From assembly GCA_026182355.1 (NCBI GenBank), contig JAPFBL010000229.1, positions 349,001 through 413,000 of the forward strand: 64,000 nt of DNA. The letters run 5' to 3'. Positions 41,402 through 52,724 of the stretch are shown here, in pieces; the stretch's first letter is position 1, and every line of letters starts with the position of its first letter. The DNA comes from Hermatobates lingyangjiaoensis. Taxonomy: Eukaryota; Arthropoda; Insecta; Hemiptera; Hermatobatidae. The position numbers and the translations under genes were made by a program. A model generated the notes under the pieces. The model was given only the letters and a program-made list of their open reading frames with translations, did no database searches and had not been told where the DNA came from.

Positions 41402-41590
41402 TAAAAGAAACGGTACAGCGGACTTTTTTAAATAAAATAAATTCAAAACGAAGGAAACACACAGAAAGACACAGACATAACTCACATCGATATTTCGACC
41501 ATCGTCGTCATCAGGAGGTGAAATATCGATGTGAGTTATGTCTGTGTCTTTCTGTGTGTTTCCTTCGTTTTGAATTTATTATATATATAT
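41397..41590. mobile_element. pLTR fold-back, family A, asymmetric
   Basis: Left arm (minus) starts AATTAAAAGAAACGG and keeps a complete hammerhead; the right arm (41519-41590) begins at the GAAA of the same sequence, so the copy lacks CUGANGA and stem II on that side. Ends in (TA)n. Confidence 0.75.
41483..41520 (-). ncRNA. Hammerhead ribozyme, family A
   Basis: Stem I CACCTC/GATGTG (one C-U mismatch), core CTGATGA, extra C, stem II GAC/GTC with GATG loop, GAAA, self-complementary stem III ATAT, cleavage base C. Confidence 0.7.
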
Positions 41591-41772
41591 AGTTCAATAC
41601 AGACAAAGAAACATAGAGAAATCAAAAGAACACAGTTACAGTCTCTAATCTTCGTCTTGAACCTCTTCAGGAGAGATAAGAGAGGGAAACCAAGTGCACT
41701 GGTTCAGAGACGGTTGGAGACCCAATATTTGTCCGTTTCGGATCGTATTTCCAACGAAAAAGTATATATATA
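41591..41772. mobile_element. pLTR fragment, family K
   Basis: TTCAATACAGACAAAGAAAC, AGAACACAGTTACAGTCTC and a tail CCGTTTCGGATCGTATTTCC-AACGAAAAAG ending in (TA)n. No intact ribozyme box seen. The same tail occurs at 45280-45320 and, inverted, at 63940-64000. Confidence 0.5.
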
Positions 41773-41790
41773 TCTATATATATATATATA

Positions 41791-42956
41791 TTCCAATCTT
41801 TCTATGCCTTTTTTTTAAAAAAAAAGTTTTCAGGATTTACCATTTTTGACAGTTCGCCTCATTAAAGTAATGAAACATTATTAACAAAGATCAGATATTG
41901 CGGTTCAGTAAACATGTCAATCCCTAATCCCAAAACGTGGACATTGAATCCTAGATGTTCTGTACAGCGATGAAAAAATTTTACATAAATACGAAAAGCT
42001 TTGGTTCCAAGCCTGTAAATTTCAGATACTCTCACTTGAAACTTGGGTTCATATATATATATATATATTTGCCAAATAAAGGATTCGAGGTTTTTAATCA
42101 ACTCAGTTATATAATTTGAGAATGTGTCAGGAAAAGGTTGTTTGGTGCTGTATCTATCTGCTCAGAAATCTCCCAACCCTAATAGTATTGCAAACTTGTG
42201 GATACCTTTGAATACGAATGACATCTGAAAGTACTCAGACTGTCACAATGAAGTAGAGCGCTTCATAATAAACTCTACACAAAATCTTCAATTCCCTGAC
42301 TGAAATACGTTTATCTTACCAAATGCAACTTGTTTGTAAGGGCAATACAACTATAGAATAAATATGTGTTTCTTTAGAGATGGCAGTTAAATAACCAAAT
42401 AACTTTTATTTTTGTTGTATAAAATGTTTCTGTTATTCTTGATATAAGAAACTTTTTTCTTAATGTTTTAGTTAAATGCATGAAATAAATCTACAATGGT
42501 GATTGTTATTGTTGTAGGTTAGAGGTGGCAATGCCACTGGTTTATGGGGCATGAAACATATTTGTGATATTTCCCTAATCGGGATTAATTTTGTTCACAT
42601 ATTAATGGAGATTCGTAATTCATCGTATAAAGAAATATAAATTATATTACATTAAGATTCCATCTTTCGTTATACTTTTTTACTTAAGACAAAACGAAAA
42701 TATTATCGTTCACTCTAACCAATTGAAAAAAAACAAATATAACCTACGGGAAAGTAATTTCGTTAAACTTGCTTTATTTTGATGTTGTATTTATTTACAT
42801 ATGGATCAAAATCCTTTTACAATACAAGGTTTTCTATTTTTAAGTTGACATTACAGGTTTATGTTACATTACATAATCAACTGTTTTATGTTAACTAACA
42901 TAAAACATGTTACATCTTTTATGTTGACTGTTCATGCTTAACTAATAACTAATTTT
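41791..42956. other. Unassigned DNA
   Basis: (TA)n at 42049-42068. 42670-42740 is the SINE-free relative of the 39.6-39.95 kb site. Nothing else recognised. Confidence 0.4.
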
Positions 42957-43255
42957 TTTTTTATTGTTTAAACTGATCCCCTAGCGGGTGATAACGTCTT
43001 TTTGTTTGATCGGTGATTCTACGATTCTACATTGGGAGTCTACCAATTTTGCCTAACTCAAGTGCATTTTGATTAGGGATCTTTAACGAGTACCTGACAT
43101 CGTACAGGCTCGTTACCGATGGCTTAACGTCCTCTTCGAGGGACGACGTACTCAGATTTATTTACCTTCCGCGTGAATTAATCGAGGGCCAGGTGGAGAT
43201 CGAACCCCGAACTATCAGCCCAGAGGCGAGTATGTTAACCACTGAGCCAACCTTA
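42957..43255 (-). mobile_element. tRNA-derived SINE
   Basis: Minus-strand copy with tail (CGCTAGGGGATCAGTTTAAAC), body, central domain and most of the head (GTTGGCTCAGTGGTTAACATA at the right). A short deletion removes part of the tail side (about 42990). No clear target duplication. Confidence 0.88.
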
Positions 43256-45029
43256 TACTGTAAAATTAATGTAACTTGGATGAAATTTAATTATTGTTTA
43301 CTGAAATATGGTGATTGTTTACTTCTCATTTAGAGGGATTTCCCCTGAAATGAAAAGACGTATGATAAAGTAGCGGAACTGATGGTCAGCAAGCAGGAAT
43401 GATTATGTGTTAGTAATTCAAAACAAAAGCCAGCAGTTGAACAAGTTAAATTGATGCAACTATTACAAGATTGCGATTACGTGCATAGCTTCAACAAACA
43501 AGTCCTCCATATAATTGGTTTAATATATATAATGATTCCAATTCGGTCTTAGAGTGTTTAAATTTCCGTATTTAACTATTTTCACTTTGTTTAGTACAAA
43601 ATAATATCCATGGCACATGGCAAAGGCCAATCTAAAGGTCTTGATTTTTAAGGTAACCACAGTCTTTCGTTATGAGTAACATTACATTTTTTTTATTTTT
43701 ATGCTCATCATCAACATATAAGTTACTGAATGGCTCATGTACAATTTAGGTATAAAATATGGTACATAGTAACGCCCTAATTGAACTAATCAAAATACAT
43801 CGGTTTCTGACAGATAAGTTCTGAATATCATTACAAGTTTTAAACGAAAACACTGAGTGACCTGAGATTCACCTCTCATTCTTCATGTCAATAGTATAGC
43901 AAAAAGATTATTCCAAAATTGATCGAGTTATGAAGAGAATAATACCAAAAACGGTATATTTATAAAACTATATAACTAACAAGCTAATGGTACTAAAATA
44001 GTAGCATTTTATGGCAGCTGTTAGTAACGAAAGTTTGAGATTCAAATTTCCGTAATGCTCTAGAGTTTTTATAGCAGAGATGGCTTATGATTGAAATCTT
44101 CGAAGTGAAGGTAAATCAATCAAAATGATGTTATATCTTGAATCTCCCTTCTTTTAATAAACATGAGGAAAGAGCTGACTGTAGGGTTCCTGATGTAGGA
44201 CAAGCTCGTAATGTGGCTCTCCCATCAGTGTCAACCATTGAATTACACTTTCAGCCCTTTGGAAAGCACAGCAAAAATAAAAGCATATAATTTTCCAACT
44301 AATTGTAGTTTCTATTTCATTGCCATTTCTTTTCAGTTTTGAATAATCATTAGTCAAACAAGGTCTTTTATGATTTGCATGGAATGGTTATCATTCCTGT
44401 TTCAGTGTTTGTCCCTTGCGTCATGACATTGAGTGATGCAATCCGTTGAATGTAAAACAGTTTTTAATCGAGGTTCCGTCTAAACTTGTTCTTCAAAAAT
44501 TCTTTCAGGGTTGAGATTTGGTCGATATTAACTACTTAAAGTTGCGCTTTTTCATTTTTTTTTTTTTTTTTAATAGTCTATATGAATGGATTGTGATGAG
44601 TTTGAGATAGTATTTTCACGTTCAAAGCGTGACTGCTTCAGGCAATTCAATTCCAAATAATATTTACCTTAGAATTAAATCAAGTAACTTACTTTGTAAC
44701 TGTATAGAGTAACCGGTTTACCCATTGTATTTAAACATTAAAGGCATTCTTATACGGTCAGTTGAAACAATTGCCCTTCTTATAAGTAGTGAGCCGGAAT
44801 CCATTCATTATTGGTGTCGGTTTGTCGCTAAAGCCTCGAGACTTGGGTTGGTACGTGACATTGGCACGTGTCACGTAACATAGTGCGACTTGGGATTTCA
44901 ATCTTTTCCAATCGTTAGGCCGTCATTCGAAAAAAAAATACTTAACGGTTCTCTCCATCGTACAATATAATATAATTCAAAATTCAAAACGGTGGTACAA
45001 CCCGAGGAGATCTGTCAGATGTGACTACC
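43256..45029. other. Unassigned DNA
   Basis: A T run lies at about 44555-44571. Minus strand 44608-44645 has CTGAAGCA and a CACG/CGTG hairpin followed by AAAA, a decayed hammerhead-like core. Nothing else recognised. Confidence 0.4.
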
Positions 45030-45320
45030 TTAAGAGATAACTGAGAAGACCTTTAATAGTGTCGAGATATTAAAAAACGAGTTTCTTGTTGTATTTTTTT
45101 CATTCCTTTTATTATTGCTTTGTACCACAGACAGTTTTCTTTGCAATACATATTCGTAAAAACATATCCTTTTTGTAGAAATGAATTGATAAGATTTGGT
45201 AACATCTACTAAAATTCTTGGTAACAAAATTTCTCGACACTATAGTTGTTTTCGTTGTTGTCCATTTTTTATAGTTTTATTTGTCCGTTTCGGATCGTAT
45301 TCTCACTAACAATAATATAT
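45030..45320 (+). mobile_element. Decayed pLTR, family C/K-like
   Basis: CTGAGAAGACC...GTGTCGAGATATTAAAAAACGAGT parallels the family-C core (CTGAGGACGACCG...GTCGAAATATTGAAAAGTGAG) with many changes. It ends with the GTCCGTTTCGGATCGTATT tail shared with family K. Confidence 0.5.
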
Positions 45321-46248
45321 ATTGTACTAAACTCTATTTTGTTTAGAATATTGGTCCCATCTGAGCTTTCTTTTTGTACGTCATGCATTGATTATAGTTC
45401 CATACGTTAATACAGAAATGGTATTATTTAGAAATTGTAATATTTATTACAAGTCCACCTATGTTTAACCCCCATTGAGTTTTTCAAATTTTCAAACTTG
45501 CTAATGTCGCCAATACATGAATAATTTATTCTTGTGTAATGGCTGTTTGATTATACAACATAGTCATAGAATATCATTAATCAGTATACTAAATGACTTT
45601 TAAATGTTGAATAGATAAGTAATAACTCCACGTAATTGGTGTAAAGATTAAAAAAAAACCTCTAGTCTAGAACAAATATTTAGAGTAACTAAGCAAATAT
45701 TTACACGTTCTGTATGAGCTAGCCAGTCGTTAAGCAATTTTAGTACAGAGTTAGCTCTAAACTCGCAGACTAGTATGCGATATAAACCAGCACTTGAGGC
45801 CATTGCAGTAGAAATTAACTTTGCTTCTCTTTATCATATTTTGTAATCTAAAAAGGAGTTGACGTATTTATTAATAATTTTAAATTTCTATGAAACATTC
45901 GGCGAATATGTTATATGTTATATGTGTTATTCTTTTATGAGTTATATCTTGTTATACATAACAAGATTTATTGTAAAAACGGCAAATGAAAATCAATGTC
46001 TAAATCATATTAAGAAATTTACAAATAGAACTAAGATCTTTTAGCCAAAACAACTGGTGTTTTGGAGTTACATTCCAACTGACTTTAACTATTTGTTTTG
46101 GTACACACCTGTAAGTGTGTATCATTCAATTATTTTTTTTGACCTTTATATATAAATATATAAATAATATAAATATATTGTAGGGTAAAAAGTTAATGAA
46201 ATGGTCTCCACATATAAAAATTTAAAGGTATAAACAACGCGTTTCGTA
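45321..46248. other. Unassigned with PLE scraps
   Basis: Minus strand at 46028-46070 ends TAAAAGATCTTAGTTC, a decayed family-B core. Minus strand at about 46235-46248 reads ACGAAACGCGTTG, a GAAA plus ACGCGT stem III of another hammerhead, cut off by the SINE piece. Confidence 0.4.
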
Positions 46249-46275
46249 CGTTAACCACTGAGCTAACCTGGCCCT
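46249..46275 (-). mobile_element. SINE head fragment
   Basis: Only the first 27 bp of the SINE (GGGCCAGGTTAGCTCAGTGG) remain, fused to the hammerhead-like 3' end. Confidence 0.7.
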
Positions 46276-47763
46276 AAAATGAGAGTAAGCTTCAATAATA
46301 ACTTTCAGTGCTCTTTTTGTCTATGGTATGATATTTGAATTATCATTTACGAAGTTTTATAGTAAACAGGTAAAATAAAAATCTATGTTTGAACCATAGT
46401 AAGTACTCAACCTCTCCTGCCTCCCTTTCATCTCAGTGCCACACCAGATATCCTATTTCACTTGTTTCTGCTTGGGTGAAACTTGACGAAGACCCAGTCA
46501 TTTTGCTTGGACGATTTCATTCCCAATTTTTAATTTCATACTGACGCTTAGATATTAATATATTGTTTGTAAGTGTGAAAATAAACATACTGTTCTACAT
46601 ACTGTTTATAAATGAATGGTCTTTTATTTATTCGGAAATAGTGTCTGTTACTAAAATATAACTTTGGCATTGACCATTTAACAATTCAAATAGTTAAGTG
46701 ATTAATTAAGTAATTAAGAAAACTTGTAATTTTTATTTCTTTCTGCTTGCCATCTCTTATTATAATTCTAATTTAATTTATTTATAACTCCTAACATATT
46801 ACAGGTTTTGTGATTTGCCGTCTACTTAACCCATTGGCTCTGTTTCTTATCTCTGGTGGAATACCCTTTCCCATTCAATCGTCTATTTTAATACGAGGTC
46901 CCTGGCTATTTCCAGTTCCGCCTCTTTTGAAACGTCACAACAAGTTTATTTTCGTTCAAACGTCATAAAATTCTTTTTTTCTGCTCGTTCTCTCCCTGTC
47001 TGTTTTCTTTGCAATAAATCAAATATCACTTAAACCATTGAAGACTATTTGAGTTTTTAATGAAAATAGCTTCAATAGGGATCAATTCAAGACAGCGTAT
47101 TGAAACATTGGTTAGAAATTATTCTACCACTGAAAGTGGCATTATTGTTTGTTACAGTTGTTGTCCTCTACTTCCCTCGGTTAGTTTACTTTTATGCCTT
47201 GCAAAGATAAATGATTCGGGTGCAGAATAATAGATTTTAAGGAAAATTCCTCGGTGTTTCAGATTCAGACAGTGATTGAAATCTGCTTTTATAATTTTAT
47301 CTTCGTTTCAGAAAAGTTTTTAAAACTTTTTTTTAATACCTCATGCTATTAATTGCTTGATTCTTTTCTCTATTTTCTGAAATTTATCAGAAATATTTTT
47401 TTTTCTTTTCAATGGATTCAGAAAATATTTTTTTTTCAATAGCGTTTATTATTAGAAGATATATTGCCTAAACATAGTATAAGCCTTTATAGATTTGAAG
47501 GATAAGGAAAAGTAATGGAAATAAAACTTTCACAGTCGTGCGGGAGAGTTCAAGTGTTAACATATGTTGCAGATAAAGTATATTGTCAGAAAGTTTACTT
47601 GTGTTTTTTCTCTATGCATCAATTCTGATTCTTCATTTTGAATCAGAAGAATTTTGTTTGTCAGTATTCTTTGTCATTAAGTATTTAGAAGATATTTGGA
47701 AACTCAAATAACATTGATTCAAGTTATAGAGTTTGTGGTCAGGATAAGGTCTTTCCGTCGGAT
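46276..47763. other. Unassigned AT-rich DNA
   Basis: Nothing recognised. Confidence 0.4.
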
Positions 47764-48013
47764 TCTGGTGTTGTGGTCAGTCAGGTCCTTTGTCAGGCAA
47801 GTCCTGGTGTTGTGGTCAGTCAGGTCCTTTGTGAGGCAAGTCCTGGTGTTGTGGTCAGTCAGGTCCTTTGTCAGGCAAGTCCTGGTGTTGTAGTCAGGTC
47901 CTTTGTCAGGCAAGTTCTGGTGTTGTGGTCAGTCAGGTCCTTTGTCAGGCAAGTTCTGGTGTTGTGGTCAGTCAGGTCCTTTGTCAGGCAAGTTCTGGTG
48001 TTGTGGTGCTCAT
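47764..48013. repeat. 39-bp minisatellite, six units
   Basis: Unit TGGTGTTGTGGTCAGTCAGG-TCCTTTGTCAGGCAAGTCC. GGTCCTTTG recurs at 47784, 47823, 47862, 47897, 47936 and 47975, spaced 39, 39, 35, 39, 39; one unit has a 4-bp deletion. Because 39 is divisible by 3, long repetitive open frames appear on both strands (13-residue period); the deletion shifts phase and there is no other sign of a gene. Confidence 0.92.
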
Positions 48014-48256
48014 AATGACCTGCGGATAACACAGTGTTTTCAGTGGATGGACGTAAAGAGAAACCAGTAAAGCGAAGAGACCAAGATGCGATGGTGTTTA
48101 CTTCCTCTATCCATCACCTATCCAATCAAGCAACCTATGAACTTATCTGTTTCAGATATCAGGAATTAGCAGCTAATTATTTTCACATATGAGATATACA
48201 AATGTCCGTACAGAGCTGACCTAAATCTGTCTGACTGTAGCTATTACTATTTCAGC

Positions 48257-48447
48257 TACGAGCAGGCTAGTTAAAGATCCGTTCTATATACATATAGAAT
48301 TAAAAATCACAAAATATTTTTTCAGAATAAATTGTAATCACTCGATTGCTTTGAGTACGGGCAGACTAGTTAATGATCTGTTCTATATATAAAATTGAAG
48401 ATCACAAAATATTTTTTCAGAATAAGTTGTAATCACTCCATTGCTTG
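48257..48447 (+). repeat. Tandem duplication of about 95 bp
   Basis: 48257-48350 and 48356-48447 share ACAAAATATTTTTTCAGAAT and TGTAATCACTC. Diverged by small indels; not coding. Confidence 0.8.
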
Positions 48448-48908
48448 AGTAAACAACCTGAGTTTTTTTGTTCTTGAAATTGGAAAAATAGTTCCACTAT
48501 TAACGATTTTTCGACTATGATAAACACACTTGCAGTTAAGGTTTTAAAACAAGTTTCAACGATTTAGAATTGCTTCTTGACTATCTTTAGTCATCTCAAT
48601 TACTAACATTTCAGGCTAGTCCATCTTCAAGAGGAATGGAATGCTATTTTGTGTTATAGTCCACTTATGACCGTATAGTGTATTTATTAGTATCTTGATT
48701 AGATTAATCAAAATAATTCTTAGTTTCTTCTTATTGATAGTACCATATCGGAGACTGGTCAAGTTATAAAGGCAACTTAAGAGGCAAGATATATTTTTCT
48801 AATAATTCGATTCAGTATTACTAACTGTAATGTTATTTTACTTTTTACTGATAATTGGCAAATTAATATTGGGCAGTAGTTGATATTGTGCCTGTTCTGG
48901 ATAGACGA

Positions 48909-49296
48909 CTATGTGTTCTATCCCTTACGCAAAAAAAATAGAGTCTGAAGTATCTCTTCTCCCAATCTTGGAGTTCTTCAAGAGACCTGCAACTCTTGAA
49001 GAAATTTACTGTACATCTGAAGAAGCAAAATGTAAACTTTCAGAGAAGAGAGTATCAATAATCTTTAAGAATCTTTTAAACATCTGGTATTGTACGTGTT
49101 ATGTGATATTGTTGTGAACACAGACAACTCTGTGTTCTATCCCTTACGCAAACAAATATACGAGTAGAGTCTGAAGTATCTCTGCCTATATGTCTGGCTA
49201 TAGAGTCTGAAGACCTGCCAACTCTTGAAGAACTCTACTGTACATCTGAAGAAGGAAAATGTAAACTTTCAGATTAGAGAATACCAATAATCTTTA
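48909..49296 (+). repeat. Tandem duplication of about 170-220 bp
   Basis: 48909-49073 and 49128-49296 both run TGTGTTCTATCCCTTACGCA to ACTCTTGAAGAA, CTGTACATCTGAAGAAG and CCAATAATCTTTA-type ends. The first copy is open for 68 codons (MCSIPYAKKIESE...), the second is interrupted. Function unknown; probably a repeat rather than a gene. Confidence 0.75.
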
Positions 49297-51829
49297 TGAT
49301 TTAACCATTTTAACACTGCTTGCCCAATCATTTCATTTTAGATTCTTCTGATAGATGAAGAAAAGGTAGTTGATTTTTTTAATGTTAGCGTGGGCATAAC
49401 TGAATACATAATACAGTTATATAATAGTTTGTTGTTTTCTGGTTAAGACTAGTTTTGCCGGTGACTTGTGGAAAGGCGGTATCCAGGTGGGATGACAAAA
49501 TGGCGACACTCACCCACACTGGAGCTGCAATAAACACGTATTTGGTATGGTTGCGCAAGCCTTCGAGTGGCTCGCCTCCTGTTCCGTTACCTTTTCTCAC
49601 CAAATCCTGACTTCATTTTATTTAAATCGTCTCATATATCCCATGTAATATGTAATAGAGTGAATGCCATTCGAATGAGAATGTCTTGCTGAGAGCTACA
49701 ACAAATTTTCCTTTTTTGTTCTTCTTGATACATGACAGTCTCGTTTTTGGTTATTTCTCTTTCATAACTCCACTTAGTATCATTAAATACATGCATAGTG
49801 TTGGTGCCAAAGGAGTTAATAAACATCATATAAATATATAAATCCGTTCACATACTTCGTGAATCCTTTTTTTTAGACATCCAACTGGCTTCCCACACGG
49901 TGGATCTTCAAGTAATTATTTGAATACCTATAAAATAAATGGTGCTAATATATGCCTAAATTTTATTATTAATATTCCTTTTATTTTAGCGATTGTATAT
50001 CTGATTTTATTCTTTTATAACTTAAATCGCCCTTTTCAACTTCGTCCAGTCGTAATATTTATTAATGGTTTAAATAATATATCAGTTTGGTGATTAATAC
50101 ACTTATTTATTAAATTATTTGTGTTTTTATGTTTATATATTGCATATTATTGGTTTATGTTTATATATTATATATACAATTGTTCTCCAATATTTAATAT
50201 CTGTCCTTTTTGTTCTGTTTTTATTAAATCCGTTGAGTTTTCGTTTGTCCTTGTTTATTTAAATGTTTAGAATAGTTTGACTTCTTTGAGTCTAAGATAT
50301 TTTTTATACCGTTGTTTTAAAGTTTCTCAGTTTGCTTTTTGCATATTTGCAATCCTTATATTTTAGTTGATATACTCCGATTTTTTCCTAATTTATTGGT
50401 TTATTACCCGTTGTTTTATCAAGTCGTATGTTAGCTTTGAAACCTAACTTTCCAGTATATTATTTTAGTATTTTTTTAAAGATTAGTGAGCAAGTTTTTG
50501 ACTAACTTCTCCTATTTATATTACAGTCACGTACAATAATTATTATTACTGTTTTTGTTATTAATCATTTTTTATTCTTTTTATTTGTAACATTTTATTT
50601 ATTATCCCTAACATATATCAGTTGTTAATAGCTATTATTTTTGTTGTATTTTGTTCTTTAGTAAAGTTATTTTCTTTATAGACGTCGATCTATCATACAA
50701 TGAAGAGCTGATATTTTTTATAGTTGGAGGAGGGGTGTGAATGGAAGATTTGTGAATTATGCCAATTTTAAGTTGTTTCCTACGCATTTTGAAATTAAGC
50801 TTATTTCTTTTTTTATTGTCAAGAAATTTAAATTTGATATATTGTTTATTTTTATTTCACACGTAAATTTGATTTTATTATTTAATGAATTGAGGTAGTT
50901 CCTTCTATCTCTTAATATATCATTATTAACGTTATTTACAATTATCGTCAGTAATTCTAAACTGATTGCAAATAGAGTGATTAAAATATTTCTGCAAATA
51001 ATTCCCTGGTGACCGTGCCTGTTTACCTGAGAATTTGCAACAGTCAGGAAACCAATGACAAGCTTTCACTGCTTTATAATTAACAATTATTTATTACAGT
51101 AAGAATTTTTAGTACCATTAAATACATGAGTGCTTATTGTGATGTAAAGTGCACAAAGCGATCATTGTTGAAAAGTGATAGTGCTTAAACTATTACTTTA
51201 AAAACATTCTTTCATCACCCTTGAAAGAATATATCAGTAAAAGAACAGTCAGTGAGTTTATGTTTATTATACAGTGTTCCGTCTTCAGCAGTTAACGACG
51301 TGAAGAGAGAGAAACGTTAAAAGATCAAGATGGTTTATGGTATTGCGCATTGTATGGAGAAAAAATGTTATCCAACAAAGGAAGTAATTGCTTATTTCAT
51401 TTCTGAGTTTTTTCAAAGGAGATCAGTAATCAAAATTTAATTCCTGACCAGGTTCATAAAACATATGAAACTGCTCTCTCTTGGAGAGGTGAGACTTAAG
51501 ATTAAATGCTTTATCTGGTATCTTACATGTCACAATGGATTAGTGATAGTCAACTGGACAAAAGTGCCTATTGAAAGCATTGTGATAAGACACAAAGTCT
51601 AAGTCTTTGAAGTTTAGAGTATGCTTTGATTCAAAGGCCCTTTGCTTTCAATCATTACGTGCTGTCCCCTTCACAATACTCAGAAAGCAATCTTAACAGC
51701 ACTAAAAACTAACGCAGTTTTGATGAGACTAATGAAGGAACGATACTACTAGAATTTTAAGGAAGCGCGGATACCGAGTACGATTACATTCCTTACATTC
51801 GCACCGCTATAATTCCTGCGTATTGATGA
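49297..51829. other. Unassigned, strongly AT-rich
   Basis: No gene or element recognised. 49880-51000 is especially T-rich. Confidence 0.4.
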
Positions 51830-52078
51830 TCCATTAGAAAGCTACACATCCGAGCTGATTCTTCCAGGGAATATTCCTAACTCTCCCTAATGATTGGGAA
51901 TCATACATTTTGTCTAACTATAGTGTATTTAAAATCGTGATCTTTAGCGAGTACCTGACATAGTAAAGGTTGTGGATCAACCGTTTAATATCCTCTCTGA
52001 AGGATAAGAGTGGGTAACGAACCCTTGATCTGCTAGTCCAGAAGCGAGCACGCAAGCCAGTGAGCTACCCGGGTCGCT
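51830..52078 (-). mobile_element. Diverged SINE
   Basis: Minus-strand copy: head GCGACCCGGGTAGCTCACTGG, B-box region (AAGGGTTCGTTACCC), body (CTCGCTAAAGATCACG). The head TAGCTCACTGGCTTGCGTGC is closer to the Helitron repeat unit than to the other SINE heads. Confidence 0.75.
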
Positions 52079-52167
52079 TTGTGATTACTATAGTTTACCT
52101 ATAATAAAGAGATTTACATAAATATCTACTTTTAGATCATCCTTATATGTATATATAAATGTAATAT

Positions 52168-52339
52168 AGTTGGTCTCCAACCGTCAATTCGTAAGTGCGC
52201 TTGGTGTCCCTATCTCTTCTCTCCTGATGACGGTTAAACCGAAAATTAGGGATTGCAAGTCTGTTTTTCTATTTACTGTGTACTTGTAGTTTACTTTGAA
52301 GCATTTGTTGTTCTTTATGGATCATTTTCTTGATGATTA
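52168..52339 (+). mobile_element. Solo pLTR, family E
   Basis: TTGGTGTCCCTATCTCTTC, ribozyme, then CTGTTTTTCTATTTACTGTG and tail TTCTTTATGGATCATTTTC ending in (TA)n. Confidence 0.72.
52219..52252 (+). ncRNA. Hammerhead ribozyme, family E
   Basis: Stem I TCTC/GGGA, core CTGATGA (52224-52230), extra C, stem II GGTT/AACC, GAAA (52241-52244), self-complementary stem III AATT, cleavage base A52248. Confidence 0.68.
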
Positions 52340-52356
52340 TATATATATATATATAT

Positions 52357-52476
52357 AACTGAGTAGTTAGCTTCAGCTACTCAAAGAGACTACTTCTGCC
52401 CGATGACGACGACTGTCGAAATATCGTTGTGAGTCTTTTGTGTGTGTCCTTTATTTGTTTTTCTCTTTCTTGTGTG

Positions 52477-52480
<4 letters not shown>
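52357..52480 (+). mobile_element. Solo pLTR, family G
   Basis: GCTTCAGCTACTCAAAG, CCGATGA-C-GAC-GACT-GTC-GAAA-TATC-GTTGTGAG, tail to CTTGTGTGAAC before (TA)n. Again U4 is C (CCGATGA), a shared family change predicting low activity. Confidence 0.62.

Positions 52481-52481
<1 letters not shown>

Positions 52482-52510
<29 letters not shown>
52482..52510. repeat. (TA)n microsatellite
   Basis: Joins a family-G and a family-F pLTR. Confidence 0.92.
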
Positions 52511-52512
<2 letters not shown>

Positions 52513-52646
52513 TCATTTGCCGTTTCGTCTATAACGTGCTTGGTCTCCCTTTCTCTTTTCTCCTGAAGACGGATTACCCTAAAATTTGAGTCTCTAAATG
52601 TGTTTCCTTACTCTGTGTGTTACTCTTCTTGAATTTTGAACTCGTG
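52511..52646 (+). mobile_element. Solo pLTR, family F
   Basis: Like 40134-40270, with core CTGAAGA-C-GGATTACCCTAAAATTTG: first box intact, but GAAA is TAAAA. Confidence 0.62.
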
Positions 52647-52667
52647 TATATATATATATATATATAT

Positions 52668-52724
52668 GTTGAGTTTGCGTATTTTTTTACTCTGTGTGTT
52701 ACTCTGCTTGAATTTTGAACTCGT
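52668..52724 (+). mobile_element. pLTR tail, family F
   Basis: Only the outer 55 bp (TTTTACTCTGTGTGTTACTC to GAATTTTGAACTCG) between two TA tracts: a tail-only duplicate of the neighbour. Confidence 0.6.

Noticed and set aside
47764..48013. CRISPR-like array
   Set aside because: Units are contiguous 39-bp tandem repeats with no unique spacers, in eukaryotic DNA.
48911..49117. 68-codon frame starting MCSIPYAKK
   Set aside because: One half of a tandem duplication; the other half is interrupted, so conservation as a gene is not supported.
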